From Spirochaetales bacterium (GTDB taxonomy: Bacteria > Spirochaetota > Spirochaetia > SZUA-6), in assembly GCA_003233545.1 (NCBI GenBank), contig QILZ01000259.1:1-9974 (forward strand): a stretch of DNA of 9,974 bases. The letters are read 5' to 3'. This document shows, piece after piece, positions 1-5,978 of the stretch; position 1 is the first letter of the stretch; the number at the start of each line of letters is the position of its first letter. The notes under the pieces were generated by a model that was not told where the DNA came from, made no database searches, and saw nothing but the letters and a program-made list of their open reading frames with translations. A program made the position numbers and the translations under genes.

Positions 1-1298
1 CTCTCCATCCGTGTAAATGCTATTTTTAACTGGTTTGTTAAAAGTTCACCGACAAGGCGTATCCTCCTGTTACCGAGATGGTCTATATCATCGACATTAC
101 CCTCTCCGATAAAAACCTTCATTAAGAAATTCATTGTCTGTATTATATCTTCCAGAGTTAAAGTGTGAGACTCGATGGCTTCGGAATAGTTAAATTTCTT
201 ATTAAGCTTATACCGTCCCACTCTTCCAAGGTCGTACCTTCTTGCTGAAAAAAACATGGACTGAAGGTCCTTTTCCGCACTTTCTATCGTTATTGGTTCG
301 CCCGGTCTTATTATGGAATAAACCTTGGACAGAGCCTCTTCCCTGCTCGGCTCATCCTTTTCAGGATTATCCTTAACGTACTTTATCTCTTCATTCTCAA
401 AACAGTTTAAAATCATATTCGAATGCAGAGAATCCTCATGATCAAAATCGATAACTTCTATTTCTTTAAAACCCGCATGGAGCAGTTCATCGATATCATG
501 AGGATGAATCTTATCCCCCGCTCTGTAAAGTTTCTTCCTGTTTCCTTCTTCTCCCGTATAAAGAGGTTTTGCAAACACATTACCGACAAGTTTTTCTTTT
601 TCCTCTCTTAATTCCAGCACTTCTACAATCTTTGTTTTATAGAAGAGCGGTATTATTTTTTCTCTTGTATCGTAGCCGAGGGCTCTTAGAAAAATAGTCC
701 CGAGAATTTTTTTCTTTCTGTCTATCTTCGCATAAACAAGTTCTTTTTTATGATCTATTTCAAATTCGAGCCAGGAACCCCTGTAAGGAATAATACGCGA
801 AGAGAATATTCCTTTGTCATGAGAGAAGATAACTCCGGGAGAACGATGAATCTGGCTCACAACAACCCTTTCCGCACCATTAACAACGAAAGTCCCTCTC
901 CCTGTCATCAGGGGGATATCACCCATATAAATTTCTTTCTGCCTTATTTCGCCCGTATTTAAGAAAACAAGATTGATTCTTGCCTTTAAGGGAAGTGCAT
1001 AGGTAAGACCCTTTTTTTTACATTCCTTTTCAGAAAATTTAGCCCCGCTTTCATCGAGAGTATACCGGCTGTACTCCAGCAGCATGTCCCCGCTGGGGCT
1101 TTCTATAGGAAAAATAGTCTGGAATACGTCTTCCAGTCCCTGCCGCTCCAGCGGTTCTCCGCTTTCTAATTTTTCTCTCTGTAAAAATTTTTCGTATGAA
1201 GACAACTGGATACCTATAAGATTAGGAATCTCCATAATATCTTCATAGGGCTTCCCAAAGTAAACCCTCTTAATGGCTTTGGACCTGTCAAGAATCAT
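1..1298 (-). CDS. rpoB: DNA-directed RNA polymerase beta subunit, N-terminal part (runs off left edge)
   Basis: This is the 5' part of the gene for the RNA polymerase beta subunit, part of the catalytic core enzyme. I translated 432 complete codons. Recognisable blocks are IPNLI and QLSSYEKFL near residues 24-39, VVNGAERVVVSQIHRSPG at about 138-155 (the classic beta 'fork/lobe' block), GRVGRYKLN at 358-366 and DIDHLGNRR at 404-412. The sequence stops before the rifampicin-binding clusters, so drug susceptibility cannot be judged. The ATG is preceded by a G-rich ribosome binding site (AGGGGGGAAG, about 4 bases away), and the N-terminus matches the family start. It is the last visible gene of the rpmG-secE-nusG-rplKAJL operon, 87 bases after rplL, and a hairpin occupies that gap. 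Identity is very secure. Confidence 0.98.
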   Translation of the reverse strand, partial: MILDRSKAIKRVYFGKPYEDIMEIPNLIGIQLSSYEKFLQREKLESGEPLERQGLEDVFQTIFPIESPSGDMLLEYSRYTLDESGAKFSEKECKKKGLTYALPLKARINLVFLNTGEIRQKEIYMGDIPLMTGRGTFVVNGAERVVVSQIHRSPGVIFSHDKGIFSSRIIPYRGSWLEFEIDHKKELVYAKIDRKKKILGTIFLRALGYDTREKIIPLFYKTKIVEVLELREEKEKLVGNVFAKPLYTGEEGNRKKLYRAGDKIHPHDIDELLHAGFKEIEVIDFDHEDSLHSNMILNCFENEEIKYVKDNPEKDEPSREEALSKVYSIIRPGEPITIESAEKDLQSMFFSARRYDLGRVGRYKLNKKFNYSEAIESHTLTLEDIIQTMNFLMKVFIGEGNVDDIDHLGNRRIRLVGELLTNQLKIAFTRME

Positions 1299-1322
1299 TC
1301 TTCCCCCCTGACAAATAACAGC

Positions 1323-1348
1323 CCACCGGAACTTGTATATTCCGGTGG
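1323..1348 (-). promoter_or_regulatory. Hairpin in the rplL-rpoB gap (possible attenuator or RNase processing site)
   Basis: A perfect 9-bp inverted repeat, CCACCGGAA and TTCCGGTGG, is separated by 8 bases and lies 37 bases after the rplL stop. In the transcript direction it is followed by a mixed GCUGUUAUUUG rather than a clean U-run, so it would be at best a partial terminator. In E. coli the same gap carries an attenuator and an RNase III site that set ribosomal protein output above polymerase output. A similar role here is inferred from position and structure only. Confidence 0.6.
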
Positions 1349-1385
1349 ATATATGAGTCTTTCAATTAACTGTAACGATCGGCTT

Positions 1386-1769
1386 TTACTGAACCTCAAC
1401 TACTCCGCCGGCTGCCTCTATCTTTTCTTTAATTTTTGCAGCTTCGTCTTTGCTGACATTTTCTTTAACCGGTTTATTACCTGCTTCCACAAGTTCTTTC
1501 GCCTCTTTAAGGCCCAGCCCTGTCAGCGCTCTTACCGCTTTAATTACAGGTATTTTTTTACCGTCGCCGAAGCTCTTAAGCACAACCGTAAACTCGGTCT
1601 GCTCTTCCTCCGCTTCGCCCGCACCCTCTGCGGGAGCCGCCGCTGCTGCTACAGGTGCAGCGGCAGTTACGCCGAATTTCTCTTCCATGGCCTTTACCAG
1701 CTCTGATATCTCCAGAACCGTCATGCCGGAAATAGCTTCTAAGATTTCATCTTTTGATAGCGTTGCCAT
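1386..1769 (-). CDS. rplL: 50S ribosomal protein L7/L12
   Basis: This is the acidic stalk protein of the 50S subunit. It is bound as dimers by L10 and recruits translational GTPases. The 127-residue product has the usual architecture: an N-terminal dimerisation helix region (1-34), an Ala/Pro/Glu-rich flexible hinge (about 35-57) and a C-terminal globular domain with KKIPVIKAVRALTGLGLKEA at 71-90. The length is normal for the family. The start is well supported by an AAGGAGAAG ribosome binding site. It follows rplJ after 66 bases, the standard rplJ-rplL pair, and precedes rpoB. Its own strong ribosome binding site fits the need to make more L7/L12 than L10. Nothing unusual was seen. Confidence 0.98.
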   Translation of the reverse strand: MATLSKDEILEAISGMTVLEISELVKAMEEKFGVTAAAPVAAAAAPAEGAGEAEEEQTEFTVVLKSFGDGKKIPVIKAVRALTGLGLKEAKELVEAGNKPVKENVSKDEAAKIKEKIEAAGGVVEVQ

Positions 1770-1835
1770 TTTAACTTCTCCTTGATTTTATTTTACAGCA
1801 ATAGCATGCAACCGCAAGGAAGACTAAAACTGTAA

Positions 1836-2369
1836 TTAATTTTCTTTACTATCTGCAACTGCCTGCAGCGTACGCACTAATTTTAAAACAACCCCGTTCA
1901 TAGCGTACATAAGATTCGTAAGCGGTGCATTTATAGTGGCCATCAACCGGGCATAAAGCTGATCACGTGAAGGAAGTTTCGAAAGCGTCTCCACTTCGGC
2001 TTTAGAAAAAACCTTTCCCTCCACAAGTGCACCCTTTATTTTCAGCGTCGTATCCCTGGTAAACCCATACAGTACCTTTGCCGCAGGACCCGGGTCATCC
2101 TTAACAAGGGTCACTGCAGTGGGACCTATAAAGATTTCGGATAAATCGGGCATACCCATCTCTTTTGCCGCTCTGCGCAGGTAGCTGTTCTTTATTACTT
2201 TATAGTACGCATCGTTTTCATGCAGCTTCGAACGCAGATCCGTTATCTGTTCTACATTCAACCCGCGGAAATCAGAAAAAATCATATCATTATACGACGA
2301 TAACAGTTCCTTTGTTGCACTCAAAGCTTCTTTTTTATACTGCTGTACCTTTTTGGTCTTTTCCGTCAT
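1836..2369 (-). CDS. rplJ: 50S ribosomal protein L10
   Basis: L10 anchors L7/L12 dimers to 23S rRNA at the base of the GTPase stalk. The 177-residue product shows the family pattern: DFRGLNVEQ near residues 33-41, a conserved RNA-binding N-terminal domain, IFIGPTAV near 79-86, LPSRDQL near 132-138, and a C-terminal helix that would carry the L7/L12 dimers. The ATG lies behind a G-rich site (GGGGG, about 5 bases). It begins only 15 bases after the rplA stop. That leaves no room for the long L10 leader found in E. coli or Bacillus, so any autogenous site would have to lie inside the end of rplA. Identity is secure. Confidence 0.98.
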   Translation of the reverse strand: MTEKTKKVQQYKKEALSATKELLSSYNDMIFSDFRGLNVEQITDLRSKLHENDAYYKVIKNSYLRRAAKEMGMPDLSEIFIGPTAVTLVKDDPGPAAKVLYGFTRDTTLKIKGALVEGKVFSKAEVETLSKLPSRDQLYARLMATINAPLTNLMYAMNGVVLKLVRTLQAVADSKEN

Positions 2370-2384
2370 CTTTTACCCCCAGCC

Positions 2385-3068
2385 TTAATTCATTTTATCC
2401 CTGACGGATACTTTAACGCCAGGACCCATTGTAGAGGACAGAGCAATAGATTTAACAAATTCGCCTTTTACATCACCCGGACGCTTTCTGTTAATTTCCT
2501 GCACAATCGTCTTTGTATTTTCCTCTATTTTTTCATTTTCCATAGATACTTCTCCTACGGCAAGATGAACCACACCTGTCTTGTCCGCACGGAATTCCAC
2601 CCTTCCCTTCCTTAACTCGGCAATAGCACCTTTAATATCAAAGGTTACCGTCTGCGTTTTCGGATTGGGCATTAAACCCCTTCTCCCGAGTATCTGTCCC
2701 AATTTACCAACATCTTTCATCATATCGGGAGTGGCAACAGCTACATCGAAGTCCAGCCATCCGCCCTTAATCTTTTCTATCAGGTCCGAATCGCCCACAT
2801 AAGTTGCACCTGCTTTCTCCGCCTCTCCGGCTTTATCGCCTTTGGCAAAAACAAGAATTATTTTTTCGGCACCAAAACGGTTGGGCAGAACAAGAGTGTC
2901 CCTGACCGTGTGTTTTGATTTGATATTTAATTTTAAAGCGACTTCTACGGTCTCATCGAATTTTGCATAGGCCAGTTCTTTAACAAGTGCAACAGCTTCC
3001 TTTAAGGAGTACTGCTTCTGCCTTTCATATTTTTTTACTGCCGTAATATACTTCTTCCCGCGTTTCAT
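2385..3068 (-). CDS. rplA: 50S ribosomal protein L1
   Basis: L1 forms the mobile L1 stalk next to the E-site tRNA and in many bacteria represses its own operon by binding mRNA. The product is 227 residues, typical length. It carries the family signature LMPNPKTQTVT and begins MKRGKKYITAVKKY, as expected. An upstream in-frame start at 3116 would add 16 residues (beginning MPEPPG) that overlap rplK and have no family counterpart, so I chose the ATG at 3068. That ATG is one base after the rplK stop, and its ribosome binding site (GGAGGGG) is formed by the last codons of rplK, so the two genes should be translationally coupled. Confidence 0.98.
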   Translation of the reverse strand: MKRGKKYITAVKKYERQKQYSLKEAVALVKELAYAKFDETVEVALKLNIKSKHTVRDTLVLPNRFGAEKIILVFAKGDKAGEAEKAGATYVGDSDLIEKIKGGWLDFDVAVATPDMMKDVGKLGQILGRRGLMPNPKTQTVTFDIKGAIAELRKGRVEFRADKTGVVHLAVGEVSMENEKIEENTKTIVQEINRKRPGDVKGEFVKSIALSSTMGPGVKVSVRDKMN

Positions 3069-3069
3069 A

Positions 3070-3504
3070 TTATGCCCCCTCCACTGTAACACCCATACTC
3101 CGGGCGGTTCCGGCAATAATCTTCATCGCCGCTTCAATATCATTTGCATTCAAGTCGGGCATTTTCTGTTCGGCTATCTCTTTAAGATCGTCTTTTTTCA
3201 GCACTGCAACCTTTGTCTTGTTCGGTTCCGATGAACCCTTCTCTATCCCGCAGGCCTTTCTTATCAGCACTGCCGCCGGAGGAGTTTTGGTTATGAAGGA
3301 AAAACTCTTATCAGCATATACCGTTATAACAACAGGTATAAGCAGGCCTTCCTCTATATTCCCGGTTCTCTCATTGAACTGCTGCACAAACTGAGGTGCA
3401 GAAACACCGTGAGGTCCAAGTGCCGGGCCTACCGGAGGGGCAGGTGTTGCTTTCTTAGCAGGGACCTGCAGTTTAATAACCGCCTTAACCTTTTTTTTGG
3501 CCAT
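3070..3504 (-). CDS. rplK: 50S ribosomal protein L11
   Basis: L11 binds the GTPase-associated centre of 23S rRNA and is needed for the stringent response through RelA in many bacteria. The product has 144 residues, close to the usual 141-145. The proline-rich N-terminal segment (PAPPVGPALGPHG) is the site contacted by thiostrepton, and the C-terminal RNA-binding domain contains the IAGTARSMGV block. The ATG has a GGAG site 7 bases upstream. ALGPHGVSAPQF, in place of the common ALGQxGxNI form, resembles spirochaete L11. A possible L1-binding RNA element sits just upstream of its ribosome binding site. Confidence 0.98.
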   Translation of the reverse strand: MAKKKVKAVIKLQVPAKKATPAPPVGPALGPHGVSAPQFVQQFNERTGNIEEGLLIPVVITVYADKSFSFITKTPPAAVLIRKACGIEKGSSEPNKTKVAVLKKDDLKEIAEQKMPDLNANDIEAAMKIIAGTARSMGVTVEGA

Positions 3505-3517
3505 AATTATTCTCCAT

Positions 3518-3556
3518 GTCTGGTATTAACACTTTTCATACGAAAAGCTCCCATAC
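3518..3556 (-). promoter_or_regulatory. Possible L1-binding mRNA element upstream of rplK (23S rRNA mimic)
   Basis: Reading the minus strand between nusG and rplK, an outer stem (GUAUGG at 3556-3551 with CCAGAC at 3523-3518, one A-G mismatch) encloses an inner 6-bp stem with a 4-base loop (CUUUUC at 3547-3542, GAAAAG at 3537-3532). The stems are separated by an asymmetric internal loop: GAG on one side, UGUUAAUA on the other. The order GGGAG, stem, then UG..AAUACCA resembles the L1-binding region of 23S rRNA (GGGAG ... UGAAAUACCA). The 3' strand ends two bases before the rplK ribosome binding site (3512-3515), so bound L1 could block initiation. The fold was done by eye; function is inferred. 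Confidence 0.5.
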
Positions 3557-3563
3557 TATGGGC

Positions 3564-4118
3564 TTATATTTTTTCCACCTGCAGAAAATCCAGCTCTACC
3601 GGTGTCGATCTTCCGAATATACCGACCATCACTCTGAGTTTGCCCTTTTCCGCATTTACTTCCTCTATATTCCCTGTAAAAGAACCAAACGGTCCGTCCA
3701 CAATCCTTACCATTTCTCCCACGGAGAAGCTCTGTTTCGGACGCAAAACCTTATCCGCTTTTATTGCACCGGATTTCTGAAGGATTTCCTTTGCCTCATC
3801 CTGAGTTATAGCCTGCGGTCTCTGATTACGCGCAGAACCGACAAACCCGGTAACCCCGGGAATATTACGTATATTTTCACATACTTCTTTCCAGCCCTTT
3901 TCCGGTATATCCATTTCCACAAGAATATAACCGGGCAGGAATTTCTTTGTTGTGATTTTTTTCTTGCCGTCACGGACTTCCACCACTTCTTCGGAGGGTA
4001 CTTTAACATCAAAGACCCTATCCAGAAGAGCACCGCTTTCCATAAGTTTTCTTATATGTTTCTCCACCCTATTCTCGTATCCCGAATAGGTATGAACAAC
4101 ATACCATGCTTTTGCCAT
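3564..4118 (-). CDS. nusG: Transcription termination/antitermination factor NusG
   Basis: NusG binds RNA polymerase, modulates pausing and Rho-dependent termination, and links polymerase to the leading ribosome. The 184-residue product has the NGN domain at about 4-115, with WYVVHTYSGYE at 5-15 and FLPGYILVEM at 60-69, and a C-terminal KOW domain at about 130-184 (VGEMVRIVDGPFGSFTG). The length is typical and no extra insertion domain is present. The ATG starts 18 bases after the secE stop. Its ribosome binding site is weak (CGGGAAAA), so coupling to secE translation is likely. Gene order secE-nusG-rplK is the near-universal bacterial arrangement. Confidence 0.98.
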   Translation of the reverse strand: MAKAWYVVHTYSGYENRVEKHIRKLMESGALLDRVFDVKVPSEEVVEVRDGKKKITTKKFLPGYILVEMDIPEKGWKEVCENIRNIPGVTGFVGSARNQRPQAITQDEAKEILQKSGAIKADKVLRPKQSFSVGEMVRIVDGPFGSFTGNIEEVNAEKGKLRVMVGIFGRSTPVELDFLQVEKI

Positions 4119-4136
4119 AATTTTCCCGATGCCAGA

Positions 4137-4316
4137 TTAAAAAATAAGATCGATTCCCTTAAACAGAAGAAAATCAACAATTCCAAGAGCTGCAGCTATA
4201 AGCGTAATAGAAACGAGCACTACCTTTGTGGACGAAGCAACTTCCTCCCTGCTAGGCCAGGTAACTTTTTTTAACTCAGCATAGCTCTCTTTAAAGAAAA
4301 GAATTATTTTTTTCAT
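4137..4316 (-). CDS. secE: Preprotein translocase subunit SecE
   Basis: SecE is the small essential clamp subunit of the SecYEG protein-conducting channel in the inner membrane. Translation gives 59 residues, the single-membrane-segment form usual outside enterobacteria. An amphipathic N-terminal helix (FFKESYAELKKVTWPSREEV, residues 7-26) contains the conserved KKVTWPSREE motif, followed by one hydrophobic segment (about 32-54). A clear AGGAG site precedes the ATG. It lies 24 bases after tRNA-Trp and directly before nusG, as in many bacteria. The identification rests on the motif and context and is secure despite the small size. Confidence 0.96.
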   Translation of the reverse strand: MKKIILFFKESYAELKKVTWPSREEVASSTKVVLVSITLIAAALGIVDFLLFKGIDLIF

Positions 4317-4340
4317 TGTATGCTCCTGAACATCCTATTA

Positions 4341-4415
4341 CAGGCCAGGCAGGACTTGAACCTGCAACATCCGGTTTTGGAGACCGGCGCTCTAGCCAAT
4401 TGGAGCTACTGGCCT
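4341..4415 (-). tRNA. trnW: tRNA-Trp (anticodon CCA)
   Basis: The full cloverleaf can be drawn: acceptor stem AGGCCAG/CTGGCCT, D-stem GCTC/GAGC, anticodon stem CCGGT/ACCGG around the loop CTCCAAA with anticodon CCA, T-stem GCAGG/CCTGC with loop TTCAAGT, and discriminator G as usual for bacterial tRNA-Trp. The 3' CCA is not encoded. It starts 8 bases after the rpmG stop and ends 24 bases before secE, with no promoter or terminator of its own visible, so it is presumably cut out of the operon transcript by RNase P and 3' nucleases. Confidence 0.97.
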
Positions 4416-4423
4416 AAGTCTTC

Positions 4424-4594
4424 CTATTTAACCTTGGTTTCCTTGTGAAGTGTATGCTTCCTGTCGAACCTGCAGTACTTATTAAACTCAAGCTTGCCCT
4501 GTATATTACGTTTGTTCTTTTTAGTTGTGTAATTTCGCCGATGACACACAGTACATTCGAGCGCAATTAACTCTACGCCTTTCCCTTTCGCCAT
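4424..4594 (-). CDS. rpmG: 50S ribosomal protein L33
   Basis: L33 is a small 50S subunit protein near the E site. Translation gives 56 residues with the family hallmarks ELIALECTVC near 8-17, NYTTKKNKRN at 21-30, and RKHTLHKETK near the C-terminus. The first zinc-ligand pair (C14, C17) is kept, but in the second pair only C41 is present and the expected fourth Cys is Asp44 (YCRFDRKH), so the zinc ribbon is probably incomplete. The ribosome binding site AAGGAG is clear but sits about 13 bases from the ATG, longer than usual. No alternative start fits better. It is the first protein gene after the promoter at 4630-4659. Confidence 0.96.
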   Translation of the reverse strand: MAKGKGVELIALECTVCHRRNYTTKKNKRNIQGKLEFNKYCRFDRKHTLHKETKVK

Positions 4595-4629
4595 GTTCTT
4601 GTATTTTCTCCTTGTTCACTAAGTAAAGT

Positions 4630-4659
4630 AGTATAATAAAATTATATCACATAAGTCAA
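4630..4659 (-). promoter_or_regulatory. Sigma-70-type promoter for the rpmG-trnW-secE-nusG-rplKAJL-rpoB operon
   Basis: On the minus strand a -35 box TTGACT (4659-4654) and a -10 box TATACT (4635-4630) are separated by 18 bases of AT-rich sequence. Transcription would start near 4623, giving a leader of about 28 bases before rpmG. There is no other comparably good promoter before rpoB, so this likely drives the whole operon, with possible read-through from tRNA-Thr. Confidence 0.75.
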
Positions 4660-4681
4660 TAAAAATATTGCTATTTTCCCA

Positions 4682-4754
4682 AGCCCCCGACCGGATTTGA
4701 ACCGATGACCCCCTCCTTACCATGGAGGTGCTCTACCAGCTGAGCTACAGAGGC
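4682..4754 (-). tRNA. trnT: tRNA-Thr (anticodon GGU)
   Basis: The cloverleaf is complete at 73 bases: acceptor GCCTCTG/CGGGGGC with two G-T pairs, D-stem GCTC/GAGC, anticodon stem CCTCC/GGAGG around ATGGTAA with anticodon GGT, variable loop GGGTC, T-stem ATCGG/CCGGT with loop TTCAAAT, and discriminator T. The 3' CCA is not encoded. It has its own promoter immediately upstream. No terminator is visible between it and the next promoter. Confidence 0.97.
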
Positions 4755-4776
4755 ATAAAAGCAATCAGGGTGCCCT

Positions 4777-4805
4777 AATCTATCAAACTGTTATTTTTTA
4801 GTCAA
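4777..4805 (-). promoter_or_regulatory. Sigma-70-type promoter for tRNA-Thr
   Basis: A minus-strand -35 TTGACT (4805-4800) and -10 TAGATT (4782-4777) have an ideal 17-base spacer, placing the start about 16 bases upstream of the mature tRNA-Thr 5' end. The -35 hexamer is the same as that of the rpmG promoter 146 bases downstream, so the two form a tandem pair. Confidence 0.75.
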
Positions 4806-4835
4806 TAGTATAAAAAGTTTTTTTATCAGAATCGA

Positions 4836-5948
4836 TTACTGGGGCAGGATAATGGTGTTTATCTTAATCCTGTATTTACCGGCATCCCGGTACACCATAG
4901 CCGCAGTAATTTTTCCAAGCGGTTTCGGATGCGGGGGGGCATCGCCGATTAATATTATAAGCCGGCTGTCCGCCTTCCATTTATACCAATGAATAGAACT
5001 GTACAGAGCCTCGAATACCGCTTCCGGAATATCCCTCCCTCCGTTAACGCGGACACCGTTAATATAACGCTGAATAACTGAAAGATTGTTAGTAAAAGGA
5101 AAGGGCTTTACAAGATATTCATCCATATAATCCTTATAGAACAAAAGACCGACCCTGAAATGTGAAAATCTCGAGGTATGTTTCAATAAGAGAGGAATGA
5201 TCCTTTTTTTTAAAGCAGGCATATCGTCGTACATACTTTCGGTTGTATCGAGCGCCAGTACAAGATCCAGGGTCTTTCCGGAAGCTGCATCCAGGATGTC
5301 GCCGATCTTATCCACCATATCATCCTTGCCCCCGGAGAGTACGGCTTTACCGCCTGCGGATTCTGCGATTGCAGTCAGTTTATCTACAGCTTCTTTCATA
5401 TATTTACCGGCTGAATCTTTTAGAACCCTGTGCTGCACAACATGCAGAACAAACGGATTATCCTTAAAATCTCCGGAATAATCGGCATATGGTCTGGAGA
5501 AGGTTCGGATATTTAAAAATGTCCCGTCCAGAATCTGCAGTTCACCCGTTCTGCTCCAGGGATAACCGTAAACAACAACATAGGGAATAAATATATGAAA
5601 GGCTTCTCCGAATTTCTTATATTTCTCCGGTGATGAATCGATGAGGAAATACAGTTTTCTTTTACTGTTAAGGAATTTGCCGTTTAATATTCTCTTCTCA
5701 TCGCCATTTACAGGGTTATAACCCGGGTCTCTAAGGGTAAAAACGGGGTTCTTTTTAAGAGGATCCCCGGTGGATTCTGCAAGCAGTACGGAGGCGATAC
5801 CATCTTTTTTCCGGATCCAGAGATCATAACCCCCCTTTATATTCTGTTCGACAGCAAGATCCTTCGGAGTAAGCAGCAGACCCGCCTGGCTCCATATGGG
5901 CGGAACCAGCATAATAAAACAGATTACCGGAATATATTTTAACTTCAC
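4836..5948 (-). CDS. Exported von Willebrand factor A (VWA) domain protein
   Basis: The 370-residue product starts with a Sec signal peptide (KLKY charged region, hydrophobic core to about residue 20, likely cleavage after WSQA), so it should be periplasmic or surface-exposed. Residues 227-370 form a VWA domain with an intact-looking MIDAS metal site, DTTES at 234-238 (DxTxS variant), followed by GGRDIPEA at 303-310 and GDAPPH at 335-340. This is the bacterial VWA subgroup with GGxDxPEA and GDAPPH motifs. The region from about 23 to 200 is not one I recognise. The start codon is GTG and no good ribosome binding site precedes it; the first internal ATG would cut the signal peptide. It follows a small exported protein by 30 bases and is last in the glmS cluster. 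VWA domains usually mediate protein contacts; the partner is unknown. Confidence 0.85.
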   Translation of the reverse strand: MKLKYIPVICFIMLVPPIWSQAGLLLTPKDLAVEQNIKGGYDLWIRKKDGIASVLLAESTGDPLKKNPVFTLRDPGYNPVNGDEKRILNGKFLNSKRKLYFLIDSSPEKYKKFGEAFHIFIPYVVVYGYPWSRTGELQILDGTFLNIRTFSRPYADYSGDFKDNPFVLHVVQHRVLKDSAGKYMKEAVDKLTAIAESAGGKAVLSGGKDDMVDKIGDILDAASGKTLDLVLALDTTESMYDDMPALKKRIIPLLLKHTSRFSHFRVGLLFYKDYMDEYLVKPFPFTNNLSVIQRYINGVRVNGGRDIPEAVFEALYSSIHWYKWKADSRLIILIGDAPPHPKPLGKITAAMVYRDAGKYRIKINTIILPQ

Positions 5949-5978
5949 ACTACAATGATCGGTTAGAAGAAAAGGATT

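Noticed and set aside
1353..1785. Plus-strand open frames across rplL
   Set aside because: They are antisense to a certain rplL gene and have no ribosome binding site or family resemblance.
3069..3116. N-terminal extension of L1 by 16 residues
   Set aside because: It overlaps rplK coding sequence, lacks a ribosome binding site and has no match to L1 N-termini.
3409..4274. Long plus-strand open frames over rplK, nusG and secE (up to 252 codons)
   Set aside because: Antisense to well-identified genes; the translations are rich in Phe, Tyr, Cys and His, typical of shadow frames.
4810..4826. AT-only hairpin (ATAAAAA/TTTTTAT) after the VWA gene as a terminator
   Set aside because: A 7-bp stem with no G-C pair is too weak to call, and it may simply reflect the AT-rich promoter region of tRNA-Thr.
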